Below, piece after piece: positions 9,761 through 19,271 of a stretch of 64,000 nucleotides of DNA. How positions within the stretch are numbered: position 1 is the first letter of the stretch; each line of letters begins with the position of its first letter. Made by a program: the position numbers and the translations under genes. The notes beneath the pieces were generated by a model. That model did no database searches. It was not told the origin of the DNA and worked only from the letters and a program-made list of their open reading frames with translations. The DNA is from Alphaproteobacteria bacterium (lineage in GTDB: Bacteria; Pseudomonadota; Alphaproteobacteria; Rhodospirillales; WMHbin7): positions 45,175-109,174 of the forward strand of contig JADGAX010000010.1 in assembly GCA_015231795.1 (NCBI GenBank), in the 5' to 3' direction.

Positions 9761-10129
9761 TTATTTCCAATAGCTTGGCACCTCAAAATAGCCGTCAATT
9801 TTGCGGCCTGTTTCCGGCGTCCACTCGAACTTCATATTGATGTCGTAGTTTGGGGCGCCCTCAAGTTTCTTCTTGTCCAAATTGACGACATAGCCTTCCT
9901 TGTCGGCGTCGTATCTCAAGATGGCCCAAGGCAGAGGGTGGTGCCGTTCGCCGAATCCAAAAAAGCCGCCGCATGACAGTAAGACATAGATCGCCTTGCC
10001 GCTGACCTTGTCGATCATGATGCCGTCGATTTCGCCGATGCGCTCGCCCAGAAAATTATAGACATCAGTTCCACTGACCTTGTCTGCTGCGATAAGGGTT
10101 CCTGTGGTAACGGAAGTCTCATCGCTCAC
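9761..10129 (-). CDS. PRC-barrel domain protein
   Basis: 122 residues from the GTG at 10129, which follows GAGG; starting here gives the usual family N-terminus (SDETS..., then GTLIAADKVSGTDVYN). PRC-barrel hallmarks are GERIGEIDGIMIDKVSGK, the GGFFGFGE...HPLPW stretch and VVNLDKKKLEGAP. Stand-alone PRC-barrel proteins are small, widespread in alphaproteobacteria and often stress-related; no biochemical function is established. An upstream in-frame ATG at 10210 would add 27 residues with no family similarity. Confidence 0.88.
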   Translation of the reverse strand: MSDETSVTTGTLIAADKVSGTDVYNFLGERIGEIDGIMIDKVSGKAIYVLLSCGGFFGFGERHHPLPWAILRYDADKEGYVVNLDKKKLEGAPNYDINMKFEWTPETGRKIDGYFEVPSYWK

Positions 10130-10503
10130 GCTATACGCCTCATGCGCTGGACAACAGGCCGAATGGCAGACCTTGATGCTAGGCAGTAAAAACTGAGCGG
10201 AGTAAGGCACGGATATTACCTAGTAGCCTGCTCGCACCAAGATGTGGCCGAGCGCCTAGACCTCCCTCACAAATCCTGGGTCAGCCAGTATGGAGCTAAG
10301 TACTTTCCGATCCCCCATAGCTTAGCCTCCTGACTGAATGCGCCGTCGCAACTCATGATCACTCTCTGGCTTGAGTACATTCCGAACCTATCGCCAAAAG
10401 CGGAAGCAATTAACAATTATGAAGATAGCCAGTACAGGGGCTTCGGACTGTAGACCCATTCCGATTCCAAAAATGGCGCGAGGCAGAGAGAAGGTTGGGG
10501 CTT
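10130..10503. other. divergent promoter region
   Basis: 374 bp between the PRC-barrel gene and the autotransporter gene. A 79-residue frame at 10371-10610 overlaps the autotransporter start and has no recognisable features. No promoter could be assigned with confidence. Confidence 0.5.
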
Positions 10504-12846
10504 ATGTTGCTGAATCGAACTATACGCTTGGGAAGAAGCGTCGATTTCCCCAGGGGGTATATCGAAGCGATATCAAAGCTGTGCAAGACAGTGCCCAGCG
10601 AGACACGTAAAGCAAATTTGCTTTCACGCTGGTCACCGCCGATTCTTGCGCTTGCAGCCATTCTGGCTTGGACCGCGCCTGCGTTCGCACAGCAGGCAGC
10701 GATCGGCGCCGGCGTTACAGCGCTGAACGCGCTAGGCATCACCGACGGCGTTTCAATGACGGCTGGCGCAGGCACCGGCACCTTGACGGTCGGCAACGAG
10801 AATGTCTTTACAAACAATAACGGCGGCGACTACACCAATCCGGCAATTGTCAGCGACGCCAATGCCACGCATATCGTTACATTCAACGGCACGTCGAACG
10901 TCTATGGCCGTGTTGGCGCTGCTGCTGGCCCCATTTTTCTGAACATCAATGCCGGCGCGAACGGTTCGACGGTCAACTTCCTGGGTGGCGTCTATACGAC
11001 AAATTTCTTCGTCACCGGCACGGGCACCGTAAATTTCCAAAGTGCTGGCACCAACACCTCGCCAGGCGGAATAACGTTCCAGGCTGATGGCACGATCGGG
11101 TTGGATCCCAATACCTCGCTTACCGGGGCAATCACGACGAATACCAACAACACCGGCACGCTGATTCTGGGAAGCGGCTCGACTTTGACTGGCGCGGTCG
11201 GCGCCGGCGCGGCTGCTCTTAAGAACATCACTGTTACCGGAGGCAGCAATACGGCAGGCGTTCTTGGCACGATCACGGGCGCGGTGAACGCCTATACCTT
11301 TACGCTTGGCACCAATACGCTGAACGTTACCGGCGCCCTGACATTGGCAGACAGCACGACAAACGGCGTGATCAACACAACCCTGGCCAGCTCAACCGTC
11401 TACGGTAATATCCGTCCGACAGGCGCTACGAATCTTGGCGCGTCGTTGACGATCAACGTAACGGTTCCCACCTCCGCAACATTCCCCGTTGGCACAATAT
11501 TTAACGTTGTGCAAACGAGGTCAGGAACTGCCCAGAGCGGTACTGACGGATCGGTCGTCACAGTGACAGTCGTTGGCGGCACAAATCCTCTGTATACTTT
11601 CGAACCCATTCCAGCAGCAGGAACGGCGATTGGTTTGGTTGCATTTAAAGTTACTGGAACGCCATTGACGGCTTCGGTAACGCCACCGGCTGGAGTTGTT
11701 CTACCTGCCACGCAGCCTATAGCGGCAGCAGCAGCAACCGCCCTCGACGAAGCAACGCCGACAGCAGACATATTGACCGTTCAGGCGGCCATCAACGCCA
11801 TGACCGACGCGTCTGCGATTGTGGATGCAGAGGCTCAACTTGCGCCCTCGGCCCCAGCGGTGGCAACGCCGCTCTTAACTTTCAAAGCATCTCAGCAGTT
11901 TCAGAACCTCTGGCTGTCGCGGCTTGATGAAATCATGTGCAATCAGGTCAGCCAGAAATTAAGCGACGAGCAAAAGGCGCTCTGCGCCCAGAACGCCAAC
12001 AAAAGCGGCTGGTGGGTGAAAGGGTTTGGCGTTTTTGCATCGCAGGAAGAAAGCAAAACATTCGTTGGGTATAATTCAAGAATTCTTGGAACCATGCTTG
12101 CTTACGACATGCCGCTGAACAAATACACCCGAGTCGGCCTGGGCGCAGGATATGCTCAGACCGAAATCGAGGGGGACAGGTATGACGCGCGTGTGGATTT
12201 CAATACCTACCAGGGAACGGCCTACATCGCCTATGAACCTGCCTCGTTCTTCGTCGATGCCAGCGCCTCTTTCGGTTGGAGCGACTATAAAGGCGAAAGG
12301 CATATCGCCTTTCCCGGGGTGAACCGCGTTGCGGAATCTGAATATAGCGGGCAGAACTATACGGGCTTCGTTACGTCGGGCTATCACTTTTTCGGTCCTC
12401 GCGGCTTTACGATGACGCCGCTTGCGTCCTTGCAGTACACGCATATGGATATCAGCGGATACAAGGAAACAGGAGCGGGCGACGTAAGTCTTGATGTGAA
12501 ACATCAGAGGTACAATTTCCTCGAGTCAGGCCTTGGCGCCAAGCTGGCACGACCTATTGCCGTGGGCAACAAAGCCTTTGTGCCAGAGATACATGGTAGA
12601 TGGTATTATGAAATCCTAAATCCATCGCTTAAGAGCGAGGCAGAATACACAGGCGGCTCTCCGAAGTTTTCAACGCCAGGCTTTAGCCCGGAAAGAAACT
12701 TGTACAATGTCGGCGGTGGGCTTACGCTTCTGTCATGCGCTTGCACCGACAAAGTATGGTCGCTTGAGGCTGTCTACGATTATGAGTGGGCGGCCAGCAA
12801 TTATTCTGCACACGAAGGCATGCTGAGATATTCAGGGAGATTCTAA
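10504..12846 (+). CDS. autotransporter with beta-barrel domain
   Basis: 780 residues. ATG 10504 follows GAGAGAAGG; an in-frame TTG lies at 10495. The N-terminus is an extended charged region followed by a hydrophobic signal core ending in PAFAQQ, typical of type Va autotransporters. Residues ~70-450 are a Gly/Thr/Asn-rich passenger with beta-helix-like turns (TLTVGNE, TGTLILGSG, TLNVTGAL). From about residue 500 the sequence fits an autotransporter barrel: WWVKGFGVFAS, VGLGAGYAQTEIEGD and alternating aromatic strands, ending in YSGRF with a terminal Phe. Pairs of Cys sit before the barrel (MCN...LCA) and near its end (SCAC). The gene is flanked by other envelope genes. Confidence 0.88.
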   Translation: MLLNRTIRLGRSVDFPRGYIEAISKLCKTVPSETRKANLLSRWSPPILALAAILAWTAPAFAQQAAIGAGVTALNALGITDGVSMTAGAGTGTLTVGNENVFTNNNGGDYTNPAIVSDANATHIVTFNGTSNVYGRVGAAAGPIFLNINAGANGSTVNFLGGVYTTNFFVTGTGTVNFQSAGTNTSPGGITFQADGTIGLDPNTSLTGAITTNTNNTGTLILGSGSTLTGAVGAGAAALKNITVTGGSNTAGVLGTITGAVNAYTFTLGTNTLNVTGALTLADSTTNGVINTTLASSTVYGNIRPTGATNLGASLTINVTVPTSATFPVGTIFNVVQTRSGTAQSGTDGSVVTVTVVGGTNPLYTFEPIPAAGTAIGLVAFKVTGTPLTASVTPPAGVVLPATQPIAAAAATALDEATPTADILTVQAAINAMTDASAIVDAEAQLAPSAPAVATPLLTFKASQQFQNLWLSRLDEIMCNQVSQKLSDEQKALCAQNANKSGWWVKGFGVFASQEESKTFVGYNSRILGTMLAYDMPLNKYTRVGLGAGYAQTEIEGDRYDARVDFNTYQGTAYIAYEPASFFVDASASFGWSDYKGERHIAFPGVNRVAESEYSGQNYTGFVTSGYHFFGPRGFTMTPLASLQYTHMDISGYKETGAGDVSLDVKHQRYNFLESGLGAKLARPIAVGNKAFVPEIHGRWYYEILNPSLKSEAEYTGGSPKFSTPGFSPERNLYNVGGGLTLLSCACTDKVWSLEAVYDYEWAASNYSAHEGMLRYSGRF

Positions 12847-12936
12847 AGCCGAATCTGAGAGCCCTTAAGCATGCGGGATGCAGAGCGGTGCGTGAAATCA
12901 CTACCCCGTAGCCTGAACCTTGACTGGAACAAATGC

Positions 12937-13443
12937 ATGAAGATGACGATAATTGCCGCAACCGCAACACTGTCGCTGGCGGCGCCAGCCGTTATGGCCG
13001 CTGATCCCTCCGCTCCCGCAAAGCCGCAGCAATTCGAGAAATGGGAAGTCACATGCGAAAAGCATGCTGTCGCCAAGGTTGAGCGCTGCATTGTCACGCA
13101 GGTCCAAACCCTAAAGGCGGGTGGACCCAAGTTGATCCAGGTGACTATCGGAAGGCTTGGGCCGCAAGGAGAGCCTGTCATAGTGACGGCTTTGCCGCTT
13201 GGCATTTTCATCCCTGGTGGCGCTACGTTGAATATCGAAGGCATGGCGCCAATCCCCTTAACAATAACTCAGTGCACGGCGGTTGGCTGCATGGCGCAGG
13301 CGCAGCTCTCCGACCAAACGTTGGCTACCATGTCTGACGCCAAACGCATGGTCGTGAGCGTGCAGCCGGTAGGCGCAGTCCAGCCGCTTGACATCAATTT
13401 GCAGACAGAAGGCATGAAAGCCGCCCTGGCAAAACTTAAGTAG
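12937..13443 (+). CDS. invasion-associated locus B (IalB) family protein
   Basis: 168 residues from 12937, where a clear signal peptide begins (MKMTIIAATATLSLAAPAVMA). An in-frame ATG at 12871 has a possible GAGAG upstream but would place 22 charged residues before the signal. The IalB pattern is present: F-x-x-W-x-V-x-C (FEKWEVTC), RCIVTQVQ, PLGIFIPGG and CTAVGCMAQ, with conserved cysteines probably forming disulfides. IalB proteins of alphaproteobacteria are secreted or periplasmic; outside Bartonella their role is not settled. Confidence 0.85.
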   Translation: MKMTIIAATATLSLAAPAVMAADPSAPAKPQQFEKWEVTCEKHAVAKVERCIVTQVQTLKAGGPKLIQVTIGRLGPQGEPVIVTALPLGIFIPGGATLNIEGMAPIPLTITQCTAVGCMAQAQLSDQTLATMSDAKRMVVSVQPVGAVQPLDINLQTEGMKAALAKLK

Positions 13444-13686
13444 TTTTCACCGTCTTATAATAATCACGAATTGACGTGCTTAACGTGCGCTATCGCACGG
13501 TGAGAATGGTTGACATTGGGTAAGCTGTGACATGGGTGAAGCCGCCGCCCCATTAATCGGTCGACAGATTGGCTGTCAGCGACAAGCTGTATCGTTCGCA
13601 GCCATCCATTGTGTGACAATGGACTTTGGTTAGCGCGGTCGCCTCTCGTCAGCGGGTAAAACCCTAAAATCGAAAACGAGAATCAT
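13444..13686. other. intergenic region before the histidine kinase
   Basis: 243 bp. It holds a short hairpin, CGTGCG-CTAT-CGCACG at 13484-13499, without a T-tract, and a TTGACA at 13510-13515 for which no matching -10 box was found at normal spacing. No gene is supported. Confidence 0.4.
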
Positions 13687-16600
13687 ATGAAAGAGGCATA
13701 TAAACTATTCGCTTCACTCATTGGCGCCCTCCTCTTAGCGTCACTGGGAATTGAGATTGCCGTTGTGTCGTTTCGGTCAATCGAGATCGCGGCTGAGGAG
13801 CGAAACAACACGACTGCATTGCTGAGTGCGGCGACCCACTGGCTTTCAAAACTGAAGGACGCGGAGACAGGCGAACGTGGCTACTTGCTGACGGGCGATG
13901 ATATGTACCTGGAATATTACTCATCAGCGCGCAGTAGCCTCGGTTCAGACCTGGAGAACATGCGCATGCACACACATGTTCCTCAGGCGCAAAAACGTCT
14001 GGACGCCCTTGTTCCCCTAATGAACAGCAAGCTTGCCCACATGGAAAAAAACATTGAACTCCGCCGTGCGCGTGGGCTGGCCGCCGTTATTCCGGATCTG
14101 CGAAGCGGCGTCGGCAAAGACATTATGGATGCAATTAGGGACGAGGTGGACGGCTACGTTGACTCTGAGAGAGATGCTCTAAGCGCGCGCGAGCAGAAAT
14201 TTGAAGAAAATATGCGCAAAATGCTTGCGGTGATCATAGTCTCGAGTGTGCTGGTCTTGCTGCTCTCGCTATTAATCGCCTATGCGACCTATCGCGCGTC
14301 GCGTCGAAGAATCGATGAGTATACTATTCAGCAAGCGCGCGATTCGCTTGAATTCCAGACGGAAGCGAACAAGAAGCTGCAGCAAGTCAACGACACCTTG
14401 CAGATCAGCGAAGATAAGCTGTCAGTTACGTTGAATTCCATCGGGGACGCAGTGATCGCGACGGACAAGGATGGAAATGTAACGCTGCTGAATCCGCTTG
14501 CCGAGCATCTAACCGGTTGGACGCATGCAAGCGCCAACGGCCTGCCAATCGGTGACATATTCAACATCATCAATCAAGAAACGCGCAAGCCATCCACGAT
14601 TCCGGTTATTGACGCGCTGGCTAAGGGGTCGGTGCAAGGTTTGGCAAACCACACCATTTTGATCTCTCGCGATGGGTCTGAGCGGATAATCGCCGATAGC
14701 TGCGCTCCAATCCGTGATCGTTCAGGAGAGGTCGTTGGCGCTGTCCTGGTGTTTCGCGACGTAACGGACGAGTATAATGGTCAGCAGGATGCGCGTGACA
14801 GTGCGGCGCTGATCAAGACGATTTTGAATACGGTTGTCGATGGAATCGTAACACTTCACGCGGGCACTGGCGCCATAGAAACTGTAAATCCAGCTGCTGA
14901 GCGGATGTTCGATTACACCCTGGACGAACTAATTGGAAAAAACTTTAGCCTGCTTATACCTGAGCTGAACCAGGGTCAGCAGGATGGGGCTTTCGAGACC
15001 TTCAGCGAAGGCGATGAGCGCAGCGTCATTGGCATTGGGCGCGAAGTCGTCGGCAGACGCAAAGACGGAAGTGTTTTTCCTTTGGAGATTGCCGTCAGCG
15101 AAATGTGGCTTAACGAGCAACGTCACTTTACCGGGGTGTTGCGGGATATCACGGAAAGAAGACTTGTCGAGGCGGAGCAGAAGAAGCTCGACCAGCGCTT
15201 GCATGACCTGCAATTCTACACACGCTCTCTTATTGAATCGAGCATTGACGCCCTAATGACGACGGATCCGGCAGGGATAATCACGGACGTCAATATGCAG
15301 ATGGAATCTTTGACTGGATGCACGCGCGATGAACTGATAGGAACGCCCTTCAAGAACTATTTCACAGATCCAAGCCTTGCGGAAGCGGGCGTCAAGCGCG
15401 TGCTTGTTGAGAAAAAGGTTACAAACTACGAACTTACGGCAAAGTCGAGGGACGGAAAGGAAACCAACGTATCGTACAACGCGACGACTTTCTATGACCG
15501 CGATCGAGTTCTGCAGGGAGTGTTTGCAGCGGCGCGCGACATAACAGAGCGCAAGCGTCTTGACCTCGAGTTGAAAGAGAAGAACCTTGAGCTTGAGAGC
15601 GCAACGGGGTTGGCAGAAAAGGCCAATCTGGCTAAGTCTGAATTCTTGTCGAGTATGAGTCACGAGTTGCGAAGTCCGCTTAATGCCATACTGGGCTTTG
15701 CGCAGCTGATGGAATCCGACCCGCTGCCGCCAACAGATCCTCAGAAGGAAAGCATTGCTCAGATTCTGCAGGCAGGCTGGCACTTGCTGAAGCTGATCAA
15801 CGAAATACTTGATTTAGCAAAAATAGAATCAAGGCAGGTTCCCATGTCAAAGGAACCTGTGTCATTGGCTGAAGTGCTGATTGAATGTCAAAGCATGATC
15901 GAGCCGCAAGCGCAGCAGCGCGGCATTGTAATGACCTTTCCACAATTCGAAACCCCTTGCTTCGTTACGGCCGATCGCACGCGCGTAAAACAAGTCATCA
16001 TCAATCTTCTTACTAATGCGATTAAGTACAATGTTAGGCATGGGCTGCTTAACGTCAAGTGCGATGAATCCGATCAAGATCGCATTCGCGTCAGCATTGT
16101 CGATACTGGCGTCGGAATGACTGAGGCTCAGATGGGACAGCTGTTTCAGGCGTTCAATCGTCTTGGTCAGGAGGCTGGGGGCGAGGAGGGAACGGGCATT
16201 GGTCTTGTCGTTGCCAAGCAACTTGTCGAGCTTATGGGTGGGGTAATCGGTGTAGAAAGCACGGTTGGCGTTGGAAGCGTATTCTGGTTTGAACTCCCGT
16301 CCTCTGCCGCGCCACTAGTTATCGTTCCGGATGACAGTGCGGTTAATCCGCTTTTGAGGCATGTTGCGCAAGGGTCATTGCAGCGCACATTGCTGTATGT
16401 CGAAGACAATCCCGCAAATTTAAAACTTGTTCAGCAGATTGTGGCGCGTCATCCAGAATTGAATCTTTTGACGGCGATTGATGGAAATTTGGGCGTGGCA
16501 TTGGCCCGCTCGGCGCTTCCAGAAGTCATTCTGATGGATATCAATTTGCCGGGAATTAGCGGAATTCAAGCACTGGAGATGCTGAAGGCCGATCCCCAAA

Positions 16601-16776
16601 CGGCCCATATTCCAATTATCGCCATTAGCGCCAACGCCATGCCACGCGATGTTAAGCATGGCATGGACGTCGGATTCTTTCGCTACCTTACAAAGCCAAT
16701 CAAACTGAACGAGTTCATGGATGCGCTGGATGCAGCTCTGGAGTTTGTGCAGAGTGGCAGCAATCTGGAAAGATAG
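13687..16776 (+). CDS. CHASE3-PAS hybrid sensor histidine kinase
   Basis: 1029 residues. Order: TM1 (~8-30); a periplasmic CHASE3 domain (~35-170) with the family pattern DAETGERGYLLTGDDMYLEYY; TM2 (~178-200); three PAS/PAC domains (~245-360, ~375-495, ~510-625), the second and third ending in RDITER; HisKA with the phospho-accepting H659 in SMSHELRSPLNAILGFAQL; HATPase with the N box (NLLTNAIKYN) and G boxes (DTGVGMT, GTGIGL); and a C-terminal receiver with D951 in ILMDINLPG and a conserved K in TKPIK. No HPt domain is fused. It lies 14 bp upstream of the receiver-MgtE gene and starts a three-gene signalling operon, so the two downstream regulators are its likely targets. Confidence 0.95.
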   Translation: MKEAYKLFASLIGALLLASLGIEIAVVSFRSIEIAAEERNNTTALLSAATHWLSKLKDAETGERGYLLTGDDMYLEYYSSARSSLGSDLENMRMHTHVPQAQKRLDALVPLMNSKLAHMEKNIELRRARGLAAVIPDLRSGVGKDIMDAIRDEVDGYVDSERDALSAREQKFEENMRKMLAVIIVSSVLVLLLSLLIAYATYRASRRRIDEYTIQQARDSLEFQTEANKKLQQVNDTLQISEDKLSVTLNSIGDAVIATDKDGNVTLLNPLAEHLTGWTHASANGLPIGDIFNIINQETRKPSTIPVIDALAKGSVQGLANHTILISRDGSERIIADSCAPIRDRSGEVVGAVLVFRDVTDEYNGQQDARDSAALIKTILNTVVDGIVTLHAGTGAIETVNPAAERMFDYTLDELIGKNFSLLIPELNQGQQDGAFETFSEGDERSVIGIGREVVGRRKDGSVFPLEIAVSEMWLNEQRHFTGVLRDITERRLVEAEQKKLDQRLHDLQFYTRSLIESSIDALMTTDPAGIITDVNMQMESLTGCTRDELIGTPFKNYFTDPSLAEAGVKRVLVEKKVTNYELTAKSRDGKETNVSYNATTFYDRDRVLQGVFAAARDITERKRLDLELKEKNLELESATGLAEKANLAKSEFLSSMSHELRSPLNAILGFAQLMESDPLPPTDPQKESIAQILQAGWHLLKLINEILDLAKIESRQVPMSKEPVSLAEVLIECQSMIEPQAQQRGIVMTFPQFETPCFVTADRTRVKQVIINLLTNAIKYNVRHGLLNVKCDESDQDRIRVSIVDTGVGMTEAQMGQLFQAFNRLGQEAGGEEGTGIGLVVAKQLVELMGGVIGVESTVGVGSVFWFELPSSAAPLVIVPDDSAVNPLLRHVAQGSLQRTLLYVEDNPANLKLVQQIVARHPELNLLTAIDGNLGVALARSALPEVILMDINLPGISGIQALEMLKADPQTAHIPIIAISANAMPRDVKHGMDVGFFRYLTKPIKLNEFMDALDAALEFVQSGSNLER

Positions 16777-16790
16777 GGAGGAATGAGCAT

Positions 16791-17924
16791 ATGGCAAGTT
16801 CCGAAGCCATTTTCAGCGCCAAGATACTGATTGTCGATGATCTGGATGCAAATATACTGCTCCTGAAAAGAATGCTGGTTTCGGCCGGATATTCCTCTGT
16901 CACGTCTACCAGCAATCCCCAAGATGTTTGCGATTTGTACAGCAAGAATCGCTATGCACTGATCTTGCTTGACCTTCAGATGCCAGAAATGGACGGCTTC
17001 GAGGTCATGGAGAAATTAAAAATAGCCGAGCCTGAAGGCTACCTTCCAATTCTGGTTATTACTGCGCAGCCTGAAAACAAACTGCGTGCGCTGCGGGCCG
17101 GCGCAAAGGATTTTATCAGCAAGCCATTTGAGCTGGCCGAGGTATTGGCTCGCGTTCAGAATATGCTGGATGTCCGCCTGCTGCACGATGAGGCCATTGA
17201 GCACGGAAAGAATTTGGAGCTGAAGATTCAGGAAGTAAATGCAAGCCACGAAGTGATACGCCGAAAAAATGAAGAGGTCACATTTCTTTATGAGAAAGTC
17301 CTGGCTGAGCAGAAGAGATCAGCAGAGCTAAGCCTTCTGCCTGGCGCCATGGTGGGCGTTGAGAAAGAAGAACGCCTTTCCACGAAATGGATTCGCAGCC
17401 TTTGGCTTCGTCACCCCTGGCTGCAAATTAATCTTCTGACAGCTTTTGCCGCTGGCGCTGTGGTCAGCCTGTTTCAAGGCACCATAGATAGGCTTTTGAT
17501 TCTTACGATCTTCCTGCCAGTTTTGGCAGGGCAATCTGGCAATACCGGCAGTCAGGCCTTGGCGATCACGTTGCGTGGTTTCACCTTGGGTGACATGCAG
17601 CCAGGAAGAGAGCTTGTCCTGGTAAGAAAAGAGGCCCTGCTTGGCCTGCTTAACGGCGCGCTGGTTGGATTTGTCGCGGCAGTCGGCATGTATCTTGTCG
17701 CCAAGACACAGAATTCACCCAATGCCTTTATGTTGGCTTTCGTTGTCCAACTTGCCATGATTGGCAGCTGCGTCATCAGCGGAATTTGTGGGGCTATCGT
17801 ACCGCTCGTACTTAGACGGTTCGGAGCCGATCCCGTCACCGCTTCAAGCATCTTCCTTACGACAGCCACGGATATCGCGAGCATGGGAATGCTCTTGGGA
17901 TTGGCAACGCTGATTGTGAAGTAA
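16791..17924 (+). CDS. response-regulator receiver fused to an MgtE-type cation channel domain
   Basis: 377 residues. Residues ~10-130 are a CheY-like receiver: the acidic DD pair in ILIVDDLDAN, phospho-acceptor D61 in LILLDLQMPEMDG, T/A at VITAQ and the Lys in ISKPF. Residues ~135-185 form a charged, probably coiled linker. Residues ~200-377 are an MgtE/SLC41 membrane domain with five hydrophobic segments, the signature PVLAGQSGNTGSQALAITLRG, and an Asp (D361, in TTATDIASMG) at the place of the pore-lining Asp of MgtE. The usual MgtE N domain and CBS pair are absent; the receiver takes their place. GGGAGG sits 9 nt before the ATG. Phosphorylation-gated Mg2+ or other divalent-ion flux is the inferred function. 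Confidence 0.9.
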   Translation: MASSEAIFSAKILIVDDLDANILLLKRMLVSAGYSSVTSTSNPQDVCDLYSKNRYALILLDLQMPEMDGFEVMEKLKIAEPEGYLPILVITAQPENKLRALRAGAKDFISKPFELAEVLARVQNMLDVRLLHDEAIEHGKNLELKIQEVNASHEVIRRKNEEVTFLYEKVLAEQKRSAELSLLPGAMVGVEKEERLSTKWIRSLWLRHPWLQINLLTAFAAGAVVSLFQGTIDRLLILTIFLPVLAGQSGNTGSQALAITLRGFTLGDMQPGRELVLVRKEALLGLLNGALVGFVAAVGMYLVAKTQNSPNAFMLAFVVQLAMIGSCVISGICGAIVPLVLRRFGADPVTASSIFLTTATDIASMGMLLGLATLIVK

Positions 17925-17977
17925 ACGTCGAGAGCCGATGGATGGTCGCCAGAGGTATGAGAAGGACAGAAACCTGC

Positions 17978-19048
17978 ATGTTAAGCTCATCAGACATTCT
18001 TATGGGAAATATACTTGTCGTCGATGACATTCCGGCAAACGTTCAGCTGCTTACGCGCATGCTGACAGCGGCGGGATATTTGCGCGTTTCGTCAACAATG
18101 AATTCGCAGGAAGTGTGCGCCCTACATTCATTGAACCGCTACGATCTAATTCTTCTCGATCTTCAGATGCCTGTCATGGATGGGTTCGAAGTAATCGAAA
18201 AGCTCAAGCTGGTTGAACCAGGTGGATATCTGCCGGTGCTCGTAATCACCGCTCAGCCCAGCCATAAACTTAGGGCGCTACAAGCTGGGGCAAAGGACTT
18301 CATCAGCAAACCATTCGATCTAGCCGAAGTGCTGGCGCGCGTTCAGAACATGTTGGAGGTTAGACTCCTGTACACGGAACTGCACAAATTCAGCGATGAG
18401 TTGGAGCAGCGCGTCAAGGATAGAACATCCGACCTAAGGGAAAGTTATCTGGAAACGATTTTCACAATGACCAGAGCCGCCGAGCATAAGGACGAAGATA
18501 CGGGGGCGCATGTTCAACGAATTAGTTATTACAGCCGCGACCTTGCCGTGATGCTAGGAATGGATGAGGGTTTCGTCAATAATGTTTTCTTTGCCAGTCC
18601 TATGCATGATGTCGGCAAAATTGGCATACCAGACCAAATATTGCTAAAGCCGGGCGGACATACGCCGGCAGAGTGCGAGATCATGAGAACGCACGCGGCT
18701 ATGGGCGCCAAAATTCTTGGCAACAGCAAGTCGGTATATTTGAAAATGGGCGCCGAGATTGCGCTTAACCATCATGAACGATGGGATGGTGGAGGTTATC
18801 CGAATCGAAAGTCGGGCGATGAGATCCCCCTGGCGGCACGCATCGTGAATATCTGCGATATCTATGACGCGTTAAGAAGCAAGCGCTCGTACAAACCCGC
18901 ATTCGATCATTTCAAAACCATGGAAATTCTGATTCGCGGTGACGGCAGAACGCAACCCGAGCATTTCGATCCAGCCGTCTTTGAAAAGTTTACCCTAAAC
19001 CATGCGCTCTTTTGCGATATCTTCGAGAAAAATTCGGGACACCCTTAA
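17978..19048 (+). CDS. response regulator with HD-GYP c-di-GMP phosphodiesterase domain
   Basis: 356 residues. The receiver (residues ~8-125) has D61 in LILLDLQMPVMDG and is strikingly similar to that of the preceding gene, for example DFISKPF-(D/E)-LAEVLARVQNML. A coiled linker (~125-155) leads to an HD-GYP domain with H210-D211 (PMHDVGKIGIP) and G273-Y274-P275 in HHERWDGGGYP, so both metal-binding and GYP signatures are intact. It should hydrolyse c-di-GMP. The start at 17978 is chosen because it follows GAAGGA and aligns with the N-terminus of the paralogue, placing the acceptor Asp at residue 61 in both. In-frame alternatives lie at 17942 and 17957. Confidence 0.94.
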   Translation: MLSSSDILMGNILVVDDIPANVQLLTRMLTAAGYLRVSSTMNSQEVCALHSLNRYDLILLDLQMPVMDGFEVIEKLKLVEPGGYLPVLVITAQPSHKLRALQAGAKDFISKPFDLAEVLARVQNMLEVRLLYTELHKFSDELEQRVKDRTSDLRESYLETIFTMTRAAEHKDEDTGAHVQRISYYSRDLAVMLGMDEGFVNNVFFASPMHDVGKIGIPDQILLKPGGHTPAECEIMRTHAAMGAKILGNSKSVYLKMGAEIALNHHERWDGGGYPNRKSGDEIPLAARIVNICDIYDALRSKRSYKPAFDHFKTMEILIRGDGRTQPEHFDPAVFEKFTLNHALFCDIFEKNSGHP

Positions 19049-19271
19049 GGTTCGCAAGAAACTCAGGGCAATGAGCGGCATGCTCAGGCCGCCATGAGCG
19101 CAAACAGAGACAAGTTCCACCTTCGCCCACAAGCAATGCCAATGGTGTGGCCTCCAATCTCTGCCGAGAGCTATGAAGTGGCGCGCTTTACTGGAAAATG
19201 ATGGCGCTGCCCGTGAGATGTGCCCCCCCCTGCGCAGGGGTTGGACTCAACGCGAACCTTCTCCTGAATTA

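Noticed and set aside
13510..13533. TTGACA at 13510 as a promoter for the histidine kinase
   Set aside because: No acceptable -10 box at 16-18 bp spacing.
19227..19240. Palindrome CCCCTGCGCAGGGG as a terminator
   Set aside because: No T-tract on either side in the needed direction, and too short a distance between arms for a standard hairpin loop.
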